Assembly (NCBI RefSeq): GCF_004135285.1 | Contig: NZ_CP035494.1 | Location: forward strand, 1,302,001 to 1,366,000 | Direction: 5' to 3' | Source of the DNA: Microbacterium protaetiae | GTDB lineage: Bacteria > Actinomycetota > Actinomycetes > Actinomycetales > Microbacteriaceae | Length of the DNA: 64,000 nucleotides | Position numbers and translations under genes: made by a program | Shown here: positions 40,541 through 49,296 of the stretch, in pieces | How positions within the stretch are numbered: position 1 is the first letter of the stretch | Layout of the letters: each line of letters opens with the position of its first letter | The notes under the pieces: generated by a model | Seen by the model: only the letters and a program-made list of their open reading frames with translations | What the model was told of the DNA's origin: nothing | Database searches by the model: none

Positions 40541-41410
40541 ATGAAACACCACAGCCTCCGCAACACCCTCGGCACGTTTTTTGCCGCCGCAGGAATAGCC
40601 GTACTGGGTGGATGTGCGGCGTCGGCACCGATGTCATCGCCGTCGTCCATGGCACGTGTGAGCATCACGAAATACTCTGCCGTTTCGGCACATCTCGACT
40701 ACGCCCACGGGGTGGCCGCGCTGCCAACCACAAACCTCGATGTGGGCGCGCCTGACTTCGTCATGGCGATACTGCACGCCATCGCGGTCCGTACGGATGC
40801 CTGCATGCAGAAGCAGGGCTTCCCGGCCATCGCCGACGAGCAGAGCTGGCAGCCTTACGTCGGCGATGAAGACCGTACGCTGGGCCGTTGGAGTGTCGAT
40901 TATGCAAGCAAGTACGGTGCCGCCCCAGCACCAGAATCGCAGCCGAGCGAGGTTAACCTGCTTTCGAAAGGCCCCGACTTCAATAACGCCTACAGCGCGT
41001 GCCAAATCAAGGCGAAGACAGCCCTCGACGAACAGATTCAGTTCGCGCAGAGCAAGAACATCATCTCCACGATCAAGTGGCAGGCTTTTCAACTGGCCAC
41101 CACGTCACCAGCGGGCAAGAAGGTGATCACACGCTGGCACGACTGCGCAGAAGATGCTGGCGTCGTGCTTGACCCCGAGAGTGGCGGACCGTCAACGCAG
41201 TATTCGAGCCAGGGCAAGCAGGCCGAGATCACGGCGTTCACTGCCGACGCGAAGTGTGCGAAGTCGACCGGCGCCGTGCAAGAGATCTTCACTCTCCGTG
41301 CGCAGTATGAATCGGCACTGCTGGATGCCTCAGAGGCCCAGGTCGCCGCTTACAAGACGCAGCGTGCCAAAGTGCTCACCCAGCTCGACGATGTGATCTC
41401 CGGTCGATGA
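40541..41410 (+). CDS. secreted lipoprotein with two cysteine pairs
   Basis: A 289-residue lipoprotein. A signal peptide ends in the lipobox VLGGC (C25). The mature part is largely helical and has four cysteines (ACMQKQGF, SACQIK, WHDCAEDAG, AKCAKST), enough for two disulfides. I do not recognise the family. Its stop overlaps the start of the adaptor gene by 4 bp, so it belongs to the same export complex, perhaps as an extracytoplasmic partner. The 40331-40540 leader has an AT-rich patch (40425-40460) that probably holds the promoter. Confidence 0.8.
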   Translation: MKHHSLRNTLGTFFAAAGIAVLGGCAASAPMSSPSSMARVSITKYSAVSAHLDYAHGVAALPTTNLDVGAPDFVMAILHAIAVRTDACMQKQGFPAIADEQSWQPYVGDEDRTLGRWSVDYASKYGAAPAPESQPSEVNLLSKGPDFNNAYSACQIKAKTALDEQIQFAQSKNIISTIKWQAFQLATTSPAGKKVITRWHDCAEDAGVVLDPESGGPSTQYSSQGKQAEITAFTADAKCAKSTGAVQEIFTLRAQYESALLDASEAQVAAYKTQRAKVLTQLDDVISGR

Positions 41411-42642
41411 CAACGCCACCGACTGACGCGAGTGACGAGCCAACCGCTATACGACACATCCGGCATCAGTCACGCGCCGTGATTTTGCTCGTGGTGGCGA
41501 TCATGCTTGTCGTTGGCGCCTTCTTCACAGGTCTTGCTGTCCACTCGCCCGACGACGCAGCCCTGTCGCGTATCGACAACGTCGTACCGGTGTTCGCGAC
41601 TGCACAGCAACGCGTGGTGGACGACGGATTCACTGTTATTGGTCGCGTCGTGGCGCCCCGTATCGCGTCGGTGACCGTCACAGAGGCCTCTACTGAAGCC
41701 TCCTCGACGCCTCAGACGAAGGCCGACACCCCCGACAATGCGCCCGCCAACGGCGACGCTACGCCCGAGCAAGTCGTCGTGTCGGCATCCGCCGCCAAAC
41801 GAGGCCAGACGATCACGGCCGGCACCCTCATTGCAGAGGTCTCGGGGCGACCCGTGTTCGCTTGGCCTGCTGGCGTGCCGCTTTATCGCAACCTTGTTCC
41901 CGGCGACTCCGGTGCCGACGTGCGAGGGTTGCAACAGGCGTTAGCTGACGCCGGCGTGTACGAGGGTGGCCGCGATGGGCTCTTCGGAGCCCGCACTCTG
42001 GAAGCCCTGGAGACCCTGTACTTGCGCGCCGGCTACAGCCTACCGTTCGTGAACGACGGGGTGCGCGGGTTCGCTTGGCGCGAGGTGGTCACGATGCCAA
42101 AGCTGCCCGCGTTGGTAACGGAGGTCCCGCCCGTGGGCACGGTGCTGGGTGCCGAACGTCCCCTCGTCAGCATCCAAACGTCACCGGCCGTCATTCAAGG
42201 TCTTGCCACCACTGACGTCGCAAAAGGCCTCCACGTGGGCACGAAGGTGCGTGTGGAAGCTAACGGCGGGGTTGCCGAGACCACCAGTATTCAAAAGGTG
42301 GGCGCTTTCATGACCGATGAGAAAACTGGCATCTCGGGGCAGATGCTCACCGTAATGCTACCGAGGGGGTTCCCGACGGGCGACGGAACAGGCGTCACGA
42401 TTCGACCTGCGAAAGCACCATCGCCGTCCATCGCTGTTCCCGCCATTTCGCTGCGGCAGGACGCCTCCGGCACGTTCGTGCTGCGCAAGGCAGCGCAGGC
42501 CGACCCAAGGGATTCCGGCAACGCGTACGAGACCATCCGAGTCGTCGCCTCTGCGGAAGCCGACGGGTGGGTCTCTCTCACTGATGCCGGGGGGCTCAAC
42601 CTCGGTGACAGGGTTTTGGTCTCCGGGAGTCCCAGTGAGTGA
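41407..42642 (+). CDS. MacA-like membrane-fusion protein with peptidoglycan-binding domain
   Basis: A 411-residue protein with a single N-terminal transmembrane helix (about 25-48), a split lipoyl/beta-barrel adaptor fold, and a PG_binding_1 insertion around LVPGDSGADVRGLQQALADAG..GLFGARTLEALETLY. In Gram-positives such adaptors couple a MacB-type ABC protein to the cell wall. It overlaps the lipoprotein gene by 4 bp and the ABC gene by 8 bp, so the three products are co-translated. Confidence 0.85.
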   Translation: MTTPPTDASDEPTAIRHIRHQSRAVILLVVAIMLVVGAFFTGLAVHSPDDAALSRIDNVVPVFATAQQRVVDDGFTVIGRVVAPRIASVTVTEASTEASSTPQTKADTPDNAPANGDATPEQVVVSASAAKRGQTITAGTLIAEVSGRPVFAWPAGVPLYRNLVPGDSGADVRGLQQALADAGVYEGGRDGLFGARTLEALETLYLRAGYSLPFVNDGVRGFAWREVVTMPKLPALVTEVPPVGTVLGAERPLVSIQTSPAVIQGLATTDVAKGLHVGTKVRVEANGGVAETTSIQKVGAFMTDEKTGISGQMLTVMLPRGFPTGDGTGVTIRPAKAPSPSIAVPAISLRQDASGTFVLRKAAQADPRDSGNAYETIRVVASAEADGWVSLTDAGGLNLGDRVLVSGSPSE

Positions 42643-44629
42643 GCCTCCGCTGCTCGAACTCGCAGGCATAGGCCGCTCATTCCGCGCCGGCTCATCAACG
42701 ACTCACTCGTTGCGCGACATCTCGTTCAACATCCGACGCGGTGAGTTCGTCGGAATCATCGGGCCATCAGGGGCAGGCAAGAGCACCCTATTGAATATTC
42801 TCGGGCTGCTGGACTCGCCAACGGCTGGGGCGTATCGGTTTGACGGCGTCGACATTACCGACCTCGGCGAAAATGACCGTGATCGGGTGCGCAACGAGAA
42901 GATCGGATTCATCTTCCAGGACTCGCACACATTGGTCGACGAAACAGCGGCCGAGAACGTCTCCTTGCCGTTGAAAATACGGGGGGCGACTATGGGCGAA
43001 CGGCGACGCGTGGCCCGAACGGAACTGCGCCGGCTCGGCCTGGGCCACCGACAGGGCGAGGCTGCGCTGAACTTGTCAGGAGGGGAACGGCAGCGGGTGG
43101 CCATCGCCCGTGCGATCTCGACACACCCGGCGCTGGTGCTCGCCGACGAACCGACCGGCTCGCTCGACTCGGCGTCTTCCGCCCATGTCATAGATGAACT
43201 GCGGGCACTTAATACCACAGGCACGACTGTCGTCATCATCACGCACGATCGCGCCATCGCCGACCGCACCGACCGGTGTATCGAGTTGCTCGACGGGCGG
43301 GTGGCAGCGGACCCGAGCGTGGATTCGCGCGCAGAGACATGGACTGCCGCGCGAGCCAAACCCGACTCGGCCGCCGCATGGGTGGATGCGCCGGCGTCAG
43401 CACCCGCGCTAGAGAAGAGGCGCGGGTCTACCTGCGCACGATTCGGCCGCCGCCTGCTGGCCGAGGCGTTCGATGCCATCTCGGCGCATACTGCCAACCT
43501 CGGGCGCACCGTTCTGCTGCTCGCCGCCTTCTCCCTCGGCGTCGGCGGACTGGTATGCGCGATGGGGGTCAGCCAGAGCGCTGCCTCGCAGGTCTCTGAC
43601 CAACTCACCCAAGCTGGGCTCGACGAGGTCGTCGCACAGGTGTCGGCATCCGGTATCCAGCTTCAGGACTTTGATTCAGACTCACCACTACCGACGCACC
43701 GCACGGTCACAGAGTTGCAGGGTGTAATCGGTGCAGCATATGCGGCCCGTGTGCAGACCGCCGATGCGCGACCCCGGCTGCTACGCGCCATGCCGGCCGC
43801 ACGGTTCGACGGCGACATCCTCGTCGCGGGGCCCGCGTACCTGGCCATCCAGAACGCAGTCGTCTGGCCCACCAACGCAGGCCGACTCCTGTCAAACACA
43901 TGGCACGGTGCGGTCGCAATCCTCGGGAAGGACGCCGCAGCCGCAATCGGCGTCGCCGATGCAGGACCGGGGGTGCGTATCTGGATTGCCGACCAGCCCG
44001 TTGATGTTGTCGGGCTCATCACAGCCCCGGGGCGCACACCGCTCCTGTCAAACACGATCCTGCTCTCCCCTGAGGCTGCCGTTGGTCTCGCCCCTGAGGA
44101 CGCTCGCCTCATCGTGCGTACAGCGCCGGGCATGCCCGCCGCCGTCGCCGACGCGTTGCCGCCAGCTATCTCGCCGGGTAACCCACCGGCCGTGACTGTG
44201 GAAACCGTGGCCGACCTGCGGCAACTCAGGCACGGCGTATCGGCTGACCTCGGCATCCTCATCGCGCTCGTGTCGGCGCTGCTTCTGCTGTTGGCGTGCC
44301 TGACATCAGCTGTGGCAATGTACCTTTCTGTGCGATCTCGGCGCCCCGAGATTGCACTACGACGCGCGATCGGCGCCAGCCGCGCGTCGATCTGGCGGCT
44401 GTTCACTGTCGAAGGTCTCACGGTCGGGCTCGGCGGCGGCGTCGCGGGCGCTGCGCTGGGCCTCATGGCCGTCGTCACCGTCTGCGCCGTGCAGCAGTGG
44501 ACGCCCGTCCTTGATCTCAGGATCGTTTTCGTAGGCATTGGGATCGGTGCCGCCTCTGGCATTGTCTCTGCGGTATACCCCGCGACGGCGGCCGCACGCA
44601 GCAATCCTGCGCTGGCCATCCGGGCGTGA
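42635..44629 (+). CDS. MacB-like ABC transporter, ATPase fused to permease
   Basis: A 664-residue fusion. The ATPase half has Walker A GPSGAGKST (43-51), the Q-loop FQDSHTLVDE, signature LSGGERQRVAIARA and Walker B LVLADEPTGSLDS. The permease half has a first helix near residue 300, a large extracytoplasmic domain and three C-terminal helices with SRRPEIALRRAIGAS, the FtsX/MacB motif. MacB proteins act as mechanotransmitters for export of peptides, siderophores or macrolides. GTG at 42635 with GGGAG upstream overlaps the adaptor gene. Confidence 0.92.
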   Translation: MSEPPLLELAGIGRSFRAGSSTTHSLRDISFNIRRGEFVGIIGPSGAGKSTLLNILGLLDSPTAGAYRFDGVDITDLGENDRDRVRNEKIGFIFQDSHTLVDETAAENVSLPLKIRGATMGERRRVARTELRRLGLGHRQGEAALNLSGGERQRVAIARAISTHPALVLADEPTGSLDSASSAHVIDELRALNTTGTTVVIITHDRAIADRTDRCIELLDGRVAADPSVDSRAETWTAARAKPDSAAAWVDAPASAPALEKRRGSTCARFGRRLLAEAFDAISAHTANLGRTVLLLAAFSLGVGGLVCAMGVSQSAASQVSDQLTQAGLDEVVAQVSASGIQLQDFDSDSPLPTHRTVTELQGVIGAAYAARVQTADARPRLLRAMPAARFDGDILVAGPAYLAIQNAVVWPTNAGRLLSNTWHGAVAILGKDAAAAIGVADAGPGVRIWIADQPVDVVGLITAPGRTPLLSNTILLSPEAAVGLAPEDARLIVRTAPGMPAAVADALPPAISPGNPPAVTVETVADLRQLRHGVSADLGILIALVSALLLLLACLTSAVAMYLSVRSRRPEIALRRAIGASRASIWRLFTVEGLTVGLGGGVAGAALGLMAVVTVCAVQQWTPVLDLRIVFVGIGIGAASGIVSAVYPATAAARSNPALAIRA

Positions 44630-44816
44630 AAGCGGTGACCGCCCCAGCCGGCTCACGATGTGTGGCCTCGAGATCGCGGACTCGCGCGGCCGGGTTCGCA
44701 CGGCAGACGAGCATGGCCTCGTCTATGTTTGGGAACACTCGTGCCGAGGCTGCTGGCCACCGGCGTTGCGAGTTCGCCGATGAGGCGCATCCGGTCGTCA
44801 CTCGACGCAAGGCATT

Positions 44817-45299
44817 TCAAGGAGTGAGGACGCGGAAAACGAATTCGTGCGGACGCAGGATGAGGCGTCCGTTGCGCGCCGGACCGAGATCGAGGAGATC
44901 ATGGTCGCTTGTGACGATGATCAGCGCATCGACCGATGGGTCCTTCGCCAACGCGACGATCGCATTGTCCTCGTAGTCCGCGACACCGTGGTCCCGCTCG
45001 GCGGGTTCGATCACGCCTCCGCCCGAGAATTCGCACATCTCCACGATCGCGGACACGAACTGCTCGACTATCGGCTCACTTTGCCCGGCCATGCGCATGA
45101 CACGCGCGACGTTGCGCAGGATGTGCGCAGACGCGAACAGGCGGAACCGCCCACCGAAGGCGAGTGATATGGCATCAGCCGCCGGGTTGTCGGTTGTCGG
45201 AGGGACGTCAGGGAGAAGGGGCCAACTTCCGTCCGCGCCAAGGATGTCGTCAAGGTAGACGTTGACATCAAAGACGACCACCGTCGTCGGATCGATCAT
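44817..45299 (-). CDS. PIN domain toxin-like ribonuclease
   Basis: A 160-residue PIN-fold protein. Acidic active-site positions are seen in VVVFDVNVYLDDIL, in ADYEDNAIVALA and in VTSDHDLLDLG. PIN toxins cleave tRNA or mRNA. It overlaps the upstream ribbon-helix-helix gene by 4 bp (ATGA). The 44630-44816 stretch beyond its stop is non-coding, with fragments of open frame on the minus strand too short to assign. Confidence 0.87.
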   Translation of the reverse strand: MIDPTTVVVFDVNVYLDDILGADGSWPLLPDVPPTTDNPAADAISLAFGGRFRLFASAHILRNVARVMRMAGQSEPIVEQFVSAIVEMCEFSGGGVIEPAERDHGVADYEDNAIVALAKDPSVDALIIVTSDHDLLDLGPARNGRLILRPHEFVFRVLTP

Positions 45300-45541
45300 G
45301 ATGCCGCAGAATCGCGGATGAGGTCCAGCACCTCGTCGGTGGAGTAGCGACGGCCGCCGCGTTCGTCACGGGCTCGGTCACGGATTTCATTCATCCGCTC
45401 GAGTCGAAGGCGTCCCTGATAATCTCGCACGGCCATGCGCAGAAACTCGCTGCGATTGCCGTGGCCGAAGTGCTCGACGACTTCGTCGAGCGCCGGGCGG
45501 AGGTCATCTGAGACGGCAATGCCGACGGTCTTCGCTGCCAT
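45296..45541 (-). CDS. ribbon-helix-helix antitoxin
   Basis: An 81-residue CopG/Arc-like protein. KTVGIAVSDDLRPALDEVVEHFGHGNRSEFLRMAVRDYQ is the RHH DNA-binding half, and a charged C-terminal tail follows for toxin binding. GGAG five bases before the ATG at 45541 sets the start; in-frame ATGs upstream lie inside the DUF4192 gene's end region. It overlaps the PIN gene by 4 bp and follows the DUF4192 gene by 26 bp. Confidence 0.87.
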   Translation of the reverse strand: MAAKTVGIAVSDDLRPALDEVVEHFGHGNRSEFLRMAVRDYQGRLRLERMNEIRDRARDERGGRRYSTDEVLDLIRDSAAS

Positions 45542-45567
45542 CTTGGCTCCATGTTGCTTATACGTAA

Positions 45568-46239
45568 TCAACATGATTCTATCTCCGTTGGAAGCCACTC
45601 GGGAAGTTTCGTCGTCACGAGTCCGGACAAGCGCCTGGCGAGGACATACTCGGGATCGAGCCGCCGTGCCTCGTCGAGGTAGGCGACCGCGAGAGCACGC
45701 CGTCCGCGCGCCCACGCGAGCCACGCGATGACGCACAGAACACCCGCCCCCAACTTGCCAGGATAGAAGGCGGCCACCCGACGCAGGACGACCATCGCGT
45801 GTGCACAGCGATGGACAGATGGACGCCGCTGCTCATCGCCCTCGAAAAGAGGACTGGGCATCCCGCGCGCCATCCTCTTCGACTCGCGCTCGGCGATTTT
45901 CTGTCCGAAGGCGATCTGCAGCGCCATGGTCTCGATGATCAATGGGGTTGCCCCAAGCATCACGAATTCGACGATCGATTCGGGACGGAGCGCGTCTACC
46001 TCACTGTCGAGCAACGTCTCGGTGACCATCTCCGCGAGGAAGAACGTCTCTCGACCCGGCGGACAACGGTTCACCCACTCCGAGGCCACGAACGGGGTGA
46101 CCGTGACTCCCACCTCGGGAAGTTGCTTCTCCATCTGATTGAGGACACGCACGACTTCACCTCGTTCGCGATCGTTGATCAGTGGTAGGTGGATGCGGGA
46201 GGCTCCATCGATCGACGGAGGTTCAGTCGGCTCGGGCAT
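45568..46239 (-). CDS. DUF4192 family protein, paralogue 2
   Basis: A 223-residue paralogue of the protein at 34539: RIHL, MALQIAFG, VVLRRVAAFYP and LAWLAWARGRRALAVAYLDEARRLDPEYVLA all correspond. ATG 46239 is chosen although the frame extends to 46308, because it puts exactly 18 residues before the end of RIHL, as in paralogue 1, and leaves the paired TCCACA element 49 bp upstream as in paralogue 1. It leads into an RHH-PIN toxin-antitoxin pair on the same strand. Function unknown. Confidence 0.78.
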   Translation of the reverse strand: MPEPTEPPSIDGASRIHLPLINDRERGEVVRVLNQMEKQLPEVGVTVTPFVASEWVNRCPPGRETFFLAEMVTETLLDSEVDALRPESIVEFVMLGATPLIIETMALQIAFGQKIAERESKRMARGMPSPLFEGDEQRRPSVHRCAHAMVVLRRVAAFYPGKLGAGVLCVIAWLAWARGRRALAVAYLDEARRLDPEYVLARRLSGLVTTKLPEWLPTEIESC

Positions 46240-46288
46240 ACCTAAGATATTGGCCACTCGTCGCGTGATTACGGCGGGCCGTGGGTCA

Positions 46289-46329
46289 ATCTGTGTATAA
46301 CTGGCCATCGACCCACCGGTGTGCAGGAA
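46289..46329 (-). promoter_or_regulatory. paired DnaA-box-like element upstream of DUF4192 paralogue 2
   Basis: In gene direction, TTCCTGCACA, 19 bp, then TTATACACAGAT. TTATACACA is a perfect match to TTATNCACA. It is the counterpart of the elements at 35273 and 49297. Confidence 0.6.
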
Positions 46330-46349
46330 CCGATGGAACCCGGACCCCG

Positions 46350-46490
46350 CTACGCCGCATAGGCTCCGCGCCCCGTGCGCCGGCCCCGAACCGTCTGCAC
46401 CCAGTAGGCCGTTGCGCCCACGGCGCACCACGCCGCCGCGACGGCGAGTTCGAGCAGCAGATCACCGGCCCACGGCCGACGCGCCTGCAC
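46350..46490 (-). CDS. possible tiny single-helix membrane protein
   Basis: A 46-residue frame starting at GTG 46490, within the last bases of the acyltransferase gene. It has one strong hydrophobic helix (LLLELAVAAAWCAVGATAYWV) flanked by basic residues. It may be a translationally coupled small protein, or the displaced C-terminal end of the acyltransferase after a frameshift. No ribosome-binding site is clear. Confidence 0.35.
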   Translation of the reverse strand: MQARRPWAGDLLLELAVAAAWCAVGATAYWVQTVRGRRTGRGAYAA

Positions 46491-47757
46491 GCCGGTCTCT
46501 GCCCGCGAGCCGGAGCGCACACGTGATGAGGGTAATCGCCACGGCCGCAGTGATGACCGTCGTCCCGGCGGCAAGCAGGAGCACGACGGCGACCAGGCCG
46601 AGCAGCACCGCCTGCCACACTCGACGGTTCGATGTCGTGGGCTGCGGCATCCGTCGTCGTTCGAATCCCGCGAGGGACCACGCGGTCGCGGCGACCAGGA
46701 TCGCGGCTACACCGATCCACAGTGGTCGCGTGATCCACCACGCGGTGCTCGAAGGCTCGGGCAGCGGCATCCCGAAGCTGATCGCAGCGAGCGCGGTGAG
46801 CCCGGCCATCGTCAGCAGCACCGGCATGTGCCACAGGTAGATGGTCATCGTGCGCGCGGTGACGAATCGGGTGAAGGTCGCGACGCGGGGGCGACGACTG
46901 AAGCGTGTGAGAGGCTCGCGCACCAGCGAGAACAAAGCCGTCTGCGCGGCGCCGACCAGCAGAAGCGCCGCCGTGGGGGGATTGAGGTTCTCGAGCAGGT
47001 CGGGCGAGAAGACCCCCACGACGAAGGCCAGCGCCAGAGTCGCGATCGACGTCGCCACCACGAGTGTGCGGGTGCGGCGGCGCAGGGCGTCGATGCGGCC
47101 GTCAGCGAGGAAGAAGCCGAGTTGCTGCAACGCCAGCCACACGAATGCGAGGTTGAGAAAGCCGATGGCGGCGGCGCCGGTCGCGGCACGAATGACATCG
47201 ACCGCGACCGCCGCACCGACGAGGACAAGGATGCTGCGCAGCGTTGCGCGCTCGTGGGCGGCAAGCAGCGCCGGCAACAGTGCCTGACAGAGCAGGAACA
47301 CACCGAGGAACCACAGCGGCTGGCTGTAGCGGAACCCGGCGACCTGCACTATCTCGCCCGGCACGCCGAACACCGTGAGCATAGCGAGACCGATGCCCAC
47401 GGCGCCGATCGACACCACCGCGGGTACGAGAAGGCGATGGATGCGCGCGGAGACGAAGGCCACGGCCGTGCCGCCGGAGCCACGAAGCCGGCGGTAGGCG
47501 ACAGCACCGGCGAATCCGCCGACGACGAAGAACACCGGCATGATCTGCGCAACCCAGGTCAGCGGCATGAGCCACGCGGTGCCTTCAGCGGCGTTCTCGA
47601 AAACGGGCCCGGTGGGCGTGATCGTGACCCCGACCATGAGGGCGTGCAGCACCACCACGGTGGCCACGCACAGCGCGCGCACCAGGTCGACGGCGGTGTC
47701 GCGCTGCGCGCGCACCGGTGACGCATCGCGGATCGGGGGCGCTTGCACAATAGCCAT
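46462..47757 (-). CDS. acyltransferase family 3 membrane protein
   Basis: A 431-residue protein with about ten hydrophobic helices. The opening RDTAVDLVRALCVATVVVLHALM carries the conserved arginine and histidine of acyltransferase-3 enzymes, and VFFVVGGFAGAVAYRR follows as expected. These enzymes acylate exported glycans or peptidoglycan. GAGGAGG before the ATG at 47757 is a strong ribosome-binding site. The acceptor is unknown. Confidence 0.88.
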   Translation of the reverse strand: MAIVQAPPIRDASPVRAQRDTAVDLVRALCVATVVVLHALMVGVTITPTGPVFENAAEGTAWLMPLTWVAQIMPVFFVVGGFAGAVAYRRLRGSGGTAVAFVSARIHRLLVPAVVSIGAVGIGLAMLTVFGVPGEIVQVAGFRYSQPLWFLGVFLLCQALLPALLAAHERATLRSILVLVGAAVAVDVIRAATGAAAIGFLNLAFVWLALQQLGFFLADGRIDALRRRTRTLVVATSIATLALAFVVGVFSPDLLENLNPPTAALLLVGAAQTALFSLVREPLTRFSRRPRVATFTRFVTARTMTIYLWHMPVLLTMAGLTALAAISFGMPLPEPSSTAWWITRPLWIGVAAILVAATAWSLAGFERRRMPQPTTSNRRVWQAVLLGLVAVVLLLAAGTTVITAAVAITLITCALRLAGRDRRAGASAVGR

Positions 47758-47879
47758 AGAGGTCCTCCTCGGGTCGGTCCTGAGGAGGCTATGGATGCTG
47801 CGGCCGCCGCCGCATCACCCCGCGGTGTCGTCCACCCCATACGCGGGGGTGAGATCTGCGAGCAGCGACGGCGCCGCCA

Positions 47880-49238
47880 TCACGCCGCGTAGTCGAAGCG
47901 CGCGCGACCGCCCAGCCGGGGTGTACGCGTCGGGTCGACACGGGCCGGCGGAATGAACCAGACCCGGGCTTTGCGACCGGTCCCCTCGATGCGCACCTCC
48001 CACCCGTTGTCGTGGACGCGATGGTGACAGGGTTCGCAGAGCAGCACACCCTCGTCGAGGTTCGTCTCTCCGTGGTCGTGCACCCACCAGTTCAGGTGAT
48101 GTGCCTTGGTCATCCAGGGCGGCAGATTGCACATGGCGCATCCGCCGTCTCGTTCGGCGAGCGCGATGCGCTGAGCCAGCGTGAAGAGACGCTTCTCACG
48201 GCCCCAATTCATGATCTCGCTCTTATCGTTCAGCACGGCGGGGATGATTCCGGCACTGGCTGCCAGATGACGCGCCGCGGCGGCCGAAATCGGCCTATCG
48301 ATGCCGTCGATGGTGGCGAGGCCGGTGCCCTCGGTGAGCGTGTCATAGTCCAGACGCACCACAACCGAGACTCCACCCAGCGGAACGCCCTTCTGCGCGC
48401 ACCCGAGGGCGTGCTCGGCCAGTTGCACGAGGGCATCGGCCTGCAGCTGCGGCACGCTCGGACGGATCTGCTCGTCGTCGCCGGCGATCACATCGTCTTT
48501 CGCCTCACGGAACGCCGCGGAGACGTAGCCCTGGATCGCCGCCTTCACCGGCGCCCCTGCCACCACGGGGATCTTCGCATCGATGATCAGGAAGTCGTCG
48601 CGCTCGAACATGCGCAGATAACGCTCGCCCCGGCGCTCGTTCTCAGTGGGCGCACGGCCGTCTTGATCCAGATAAGCCTCGGCCTGGGCGACGAGCTTGC
48701 GCAGCTGGTCAAAGGTGAGACCCGGCGCCGCCGTCGTCAGTGCGGCCTCGGCCGCATCGCGATCCTCGAGATTGGTGCGCACGGCCACGCGGTCGAGCAT
48801 CCCGATGATCAGGGCAGCAGCGGACCGGGTGAGCGTACCTTCCTCCATCGCCGCAGCGACACGGGCATGCTTGGCCGGAAGCTCCTCGCCGGTCAGGGCG
48901 AGCCGGGGCGCTATCGCCTTGCCGACGCCGACGAGCCGACTCGCCTCGCCTGAGCCGATGCCCATCGTCGCGGCGATCATCGACCCGGCGTTGCGGTATC
49001 CATGCTCTTTTGCAAGAGAATCAGCGCCCAGCTCGGGCCGGGACTGGCGATCCATGGCCTCGGCGACCTGTGCGCACACCGTGCCGAGCCGACGATCGAC
49101 GGCGCCCAGTGCCTCGGTCACGGCCACCAGCGTCTGCCGATCGAGTTCCTGCGCCGGCGCCACACCCACGGCATCCCCCGCCCACGCTCGTCGCAGCGCC
49201 GCGACGGCGTCTTCAAGTCCAGCCAGAGGATCTCTCAT
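47880..49238 (-). CDS. DUF222 domain protein with C-terminal HNH endonuclease
   Basis: A 452-residue protein. A large helical DUF222 region (about 25-330) is followed by an HNH nuclease finger: CAMCNLPPWMTKAHHLNWW, then DEGVLLCEPCHHRVHDNGW, with paired CxxC motifs and the HH/H active site. Such genes are multicopy in Actinobacteria and of unknown role. TACTAT lies six bases before the ATG at 49238. A paired TCCACA element is 58 bp upstream, like those before the two DUF4192 genes. Confidence 0.92.
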   Translation of the reverse strand: MRDPLAGLEDAVAALRRAWAGDAVGVAPAQELDRQTLVAVTEALGAVDRRLGTVCAQVAEAMDRQSRPELGADSLAKEHGYRNAGSMIAATMGIGSGEASRLVGVGKAIAPRLALTGEELPAKHARVAAAMEEGTLTRSAAALIIGMLDRVAVRTNLEDRDAAEAALTTAAPGLTFDQLRKLVAQAEAYLDQDGRAPTENERRGERYLRMFERDDFLIIDAKIPVVAGAPVKAAIQGYVSAAFREAKDDVIAGDDEQIRPSVPQLQADALVQLAEHALGCAQKGVPLGGVSVVVRLDYDTLTEGTGLATIDGIDRPISAAAARHLAASAGIIPAVLNDKSEIMNWGREKRLFTLAQRIALAERDGGCAMCNLPPWMTKAHHLNWWVHDHGETNLDEGVLLCEPCHHRVHDNGWEVRIEGTGRKARVWFIPPARVDPTRTPRLGGRARFDYAA

Positions 49239-49296
49239 ACTTCAATAGTACCTATGTTCGCCTATAAAAGACAGTAATCTCCCCGCTATTCCGCGA

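Noticed and set aside
40541..44629. Lactococcin 972-type bacteriocin export operon
   Set aside because: The adaptor plus MacB pattern is reminiscent, but no small bacteriocin precursor gene is present and the first gene is a 289-residue lipoprotein.
44630..44816. Possible decayed gene on the minus strand (NIDEAMLVCRANPAARVRD fragment)
   Set aside because: Two short fragments in different frames look protein-like, but too little remains to name a family.
46239..46308. Longer start for DUF4192 paralogue 2
   Set aside because: Starting at 46308 would place the TCCACA element around the start codon and add 23 residues with no counterpart in paralogue 1.
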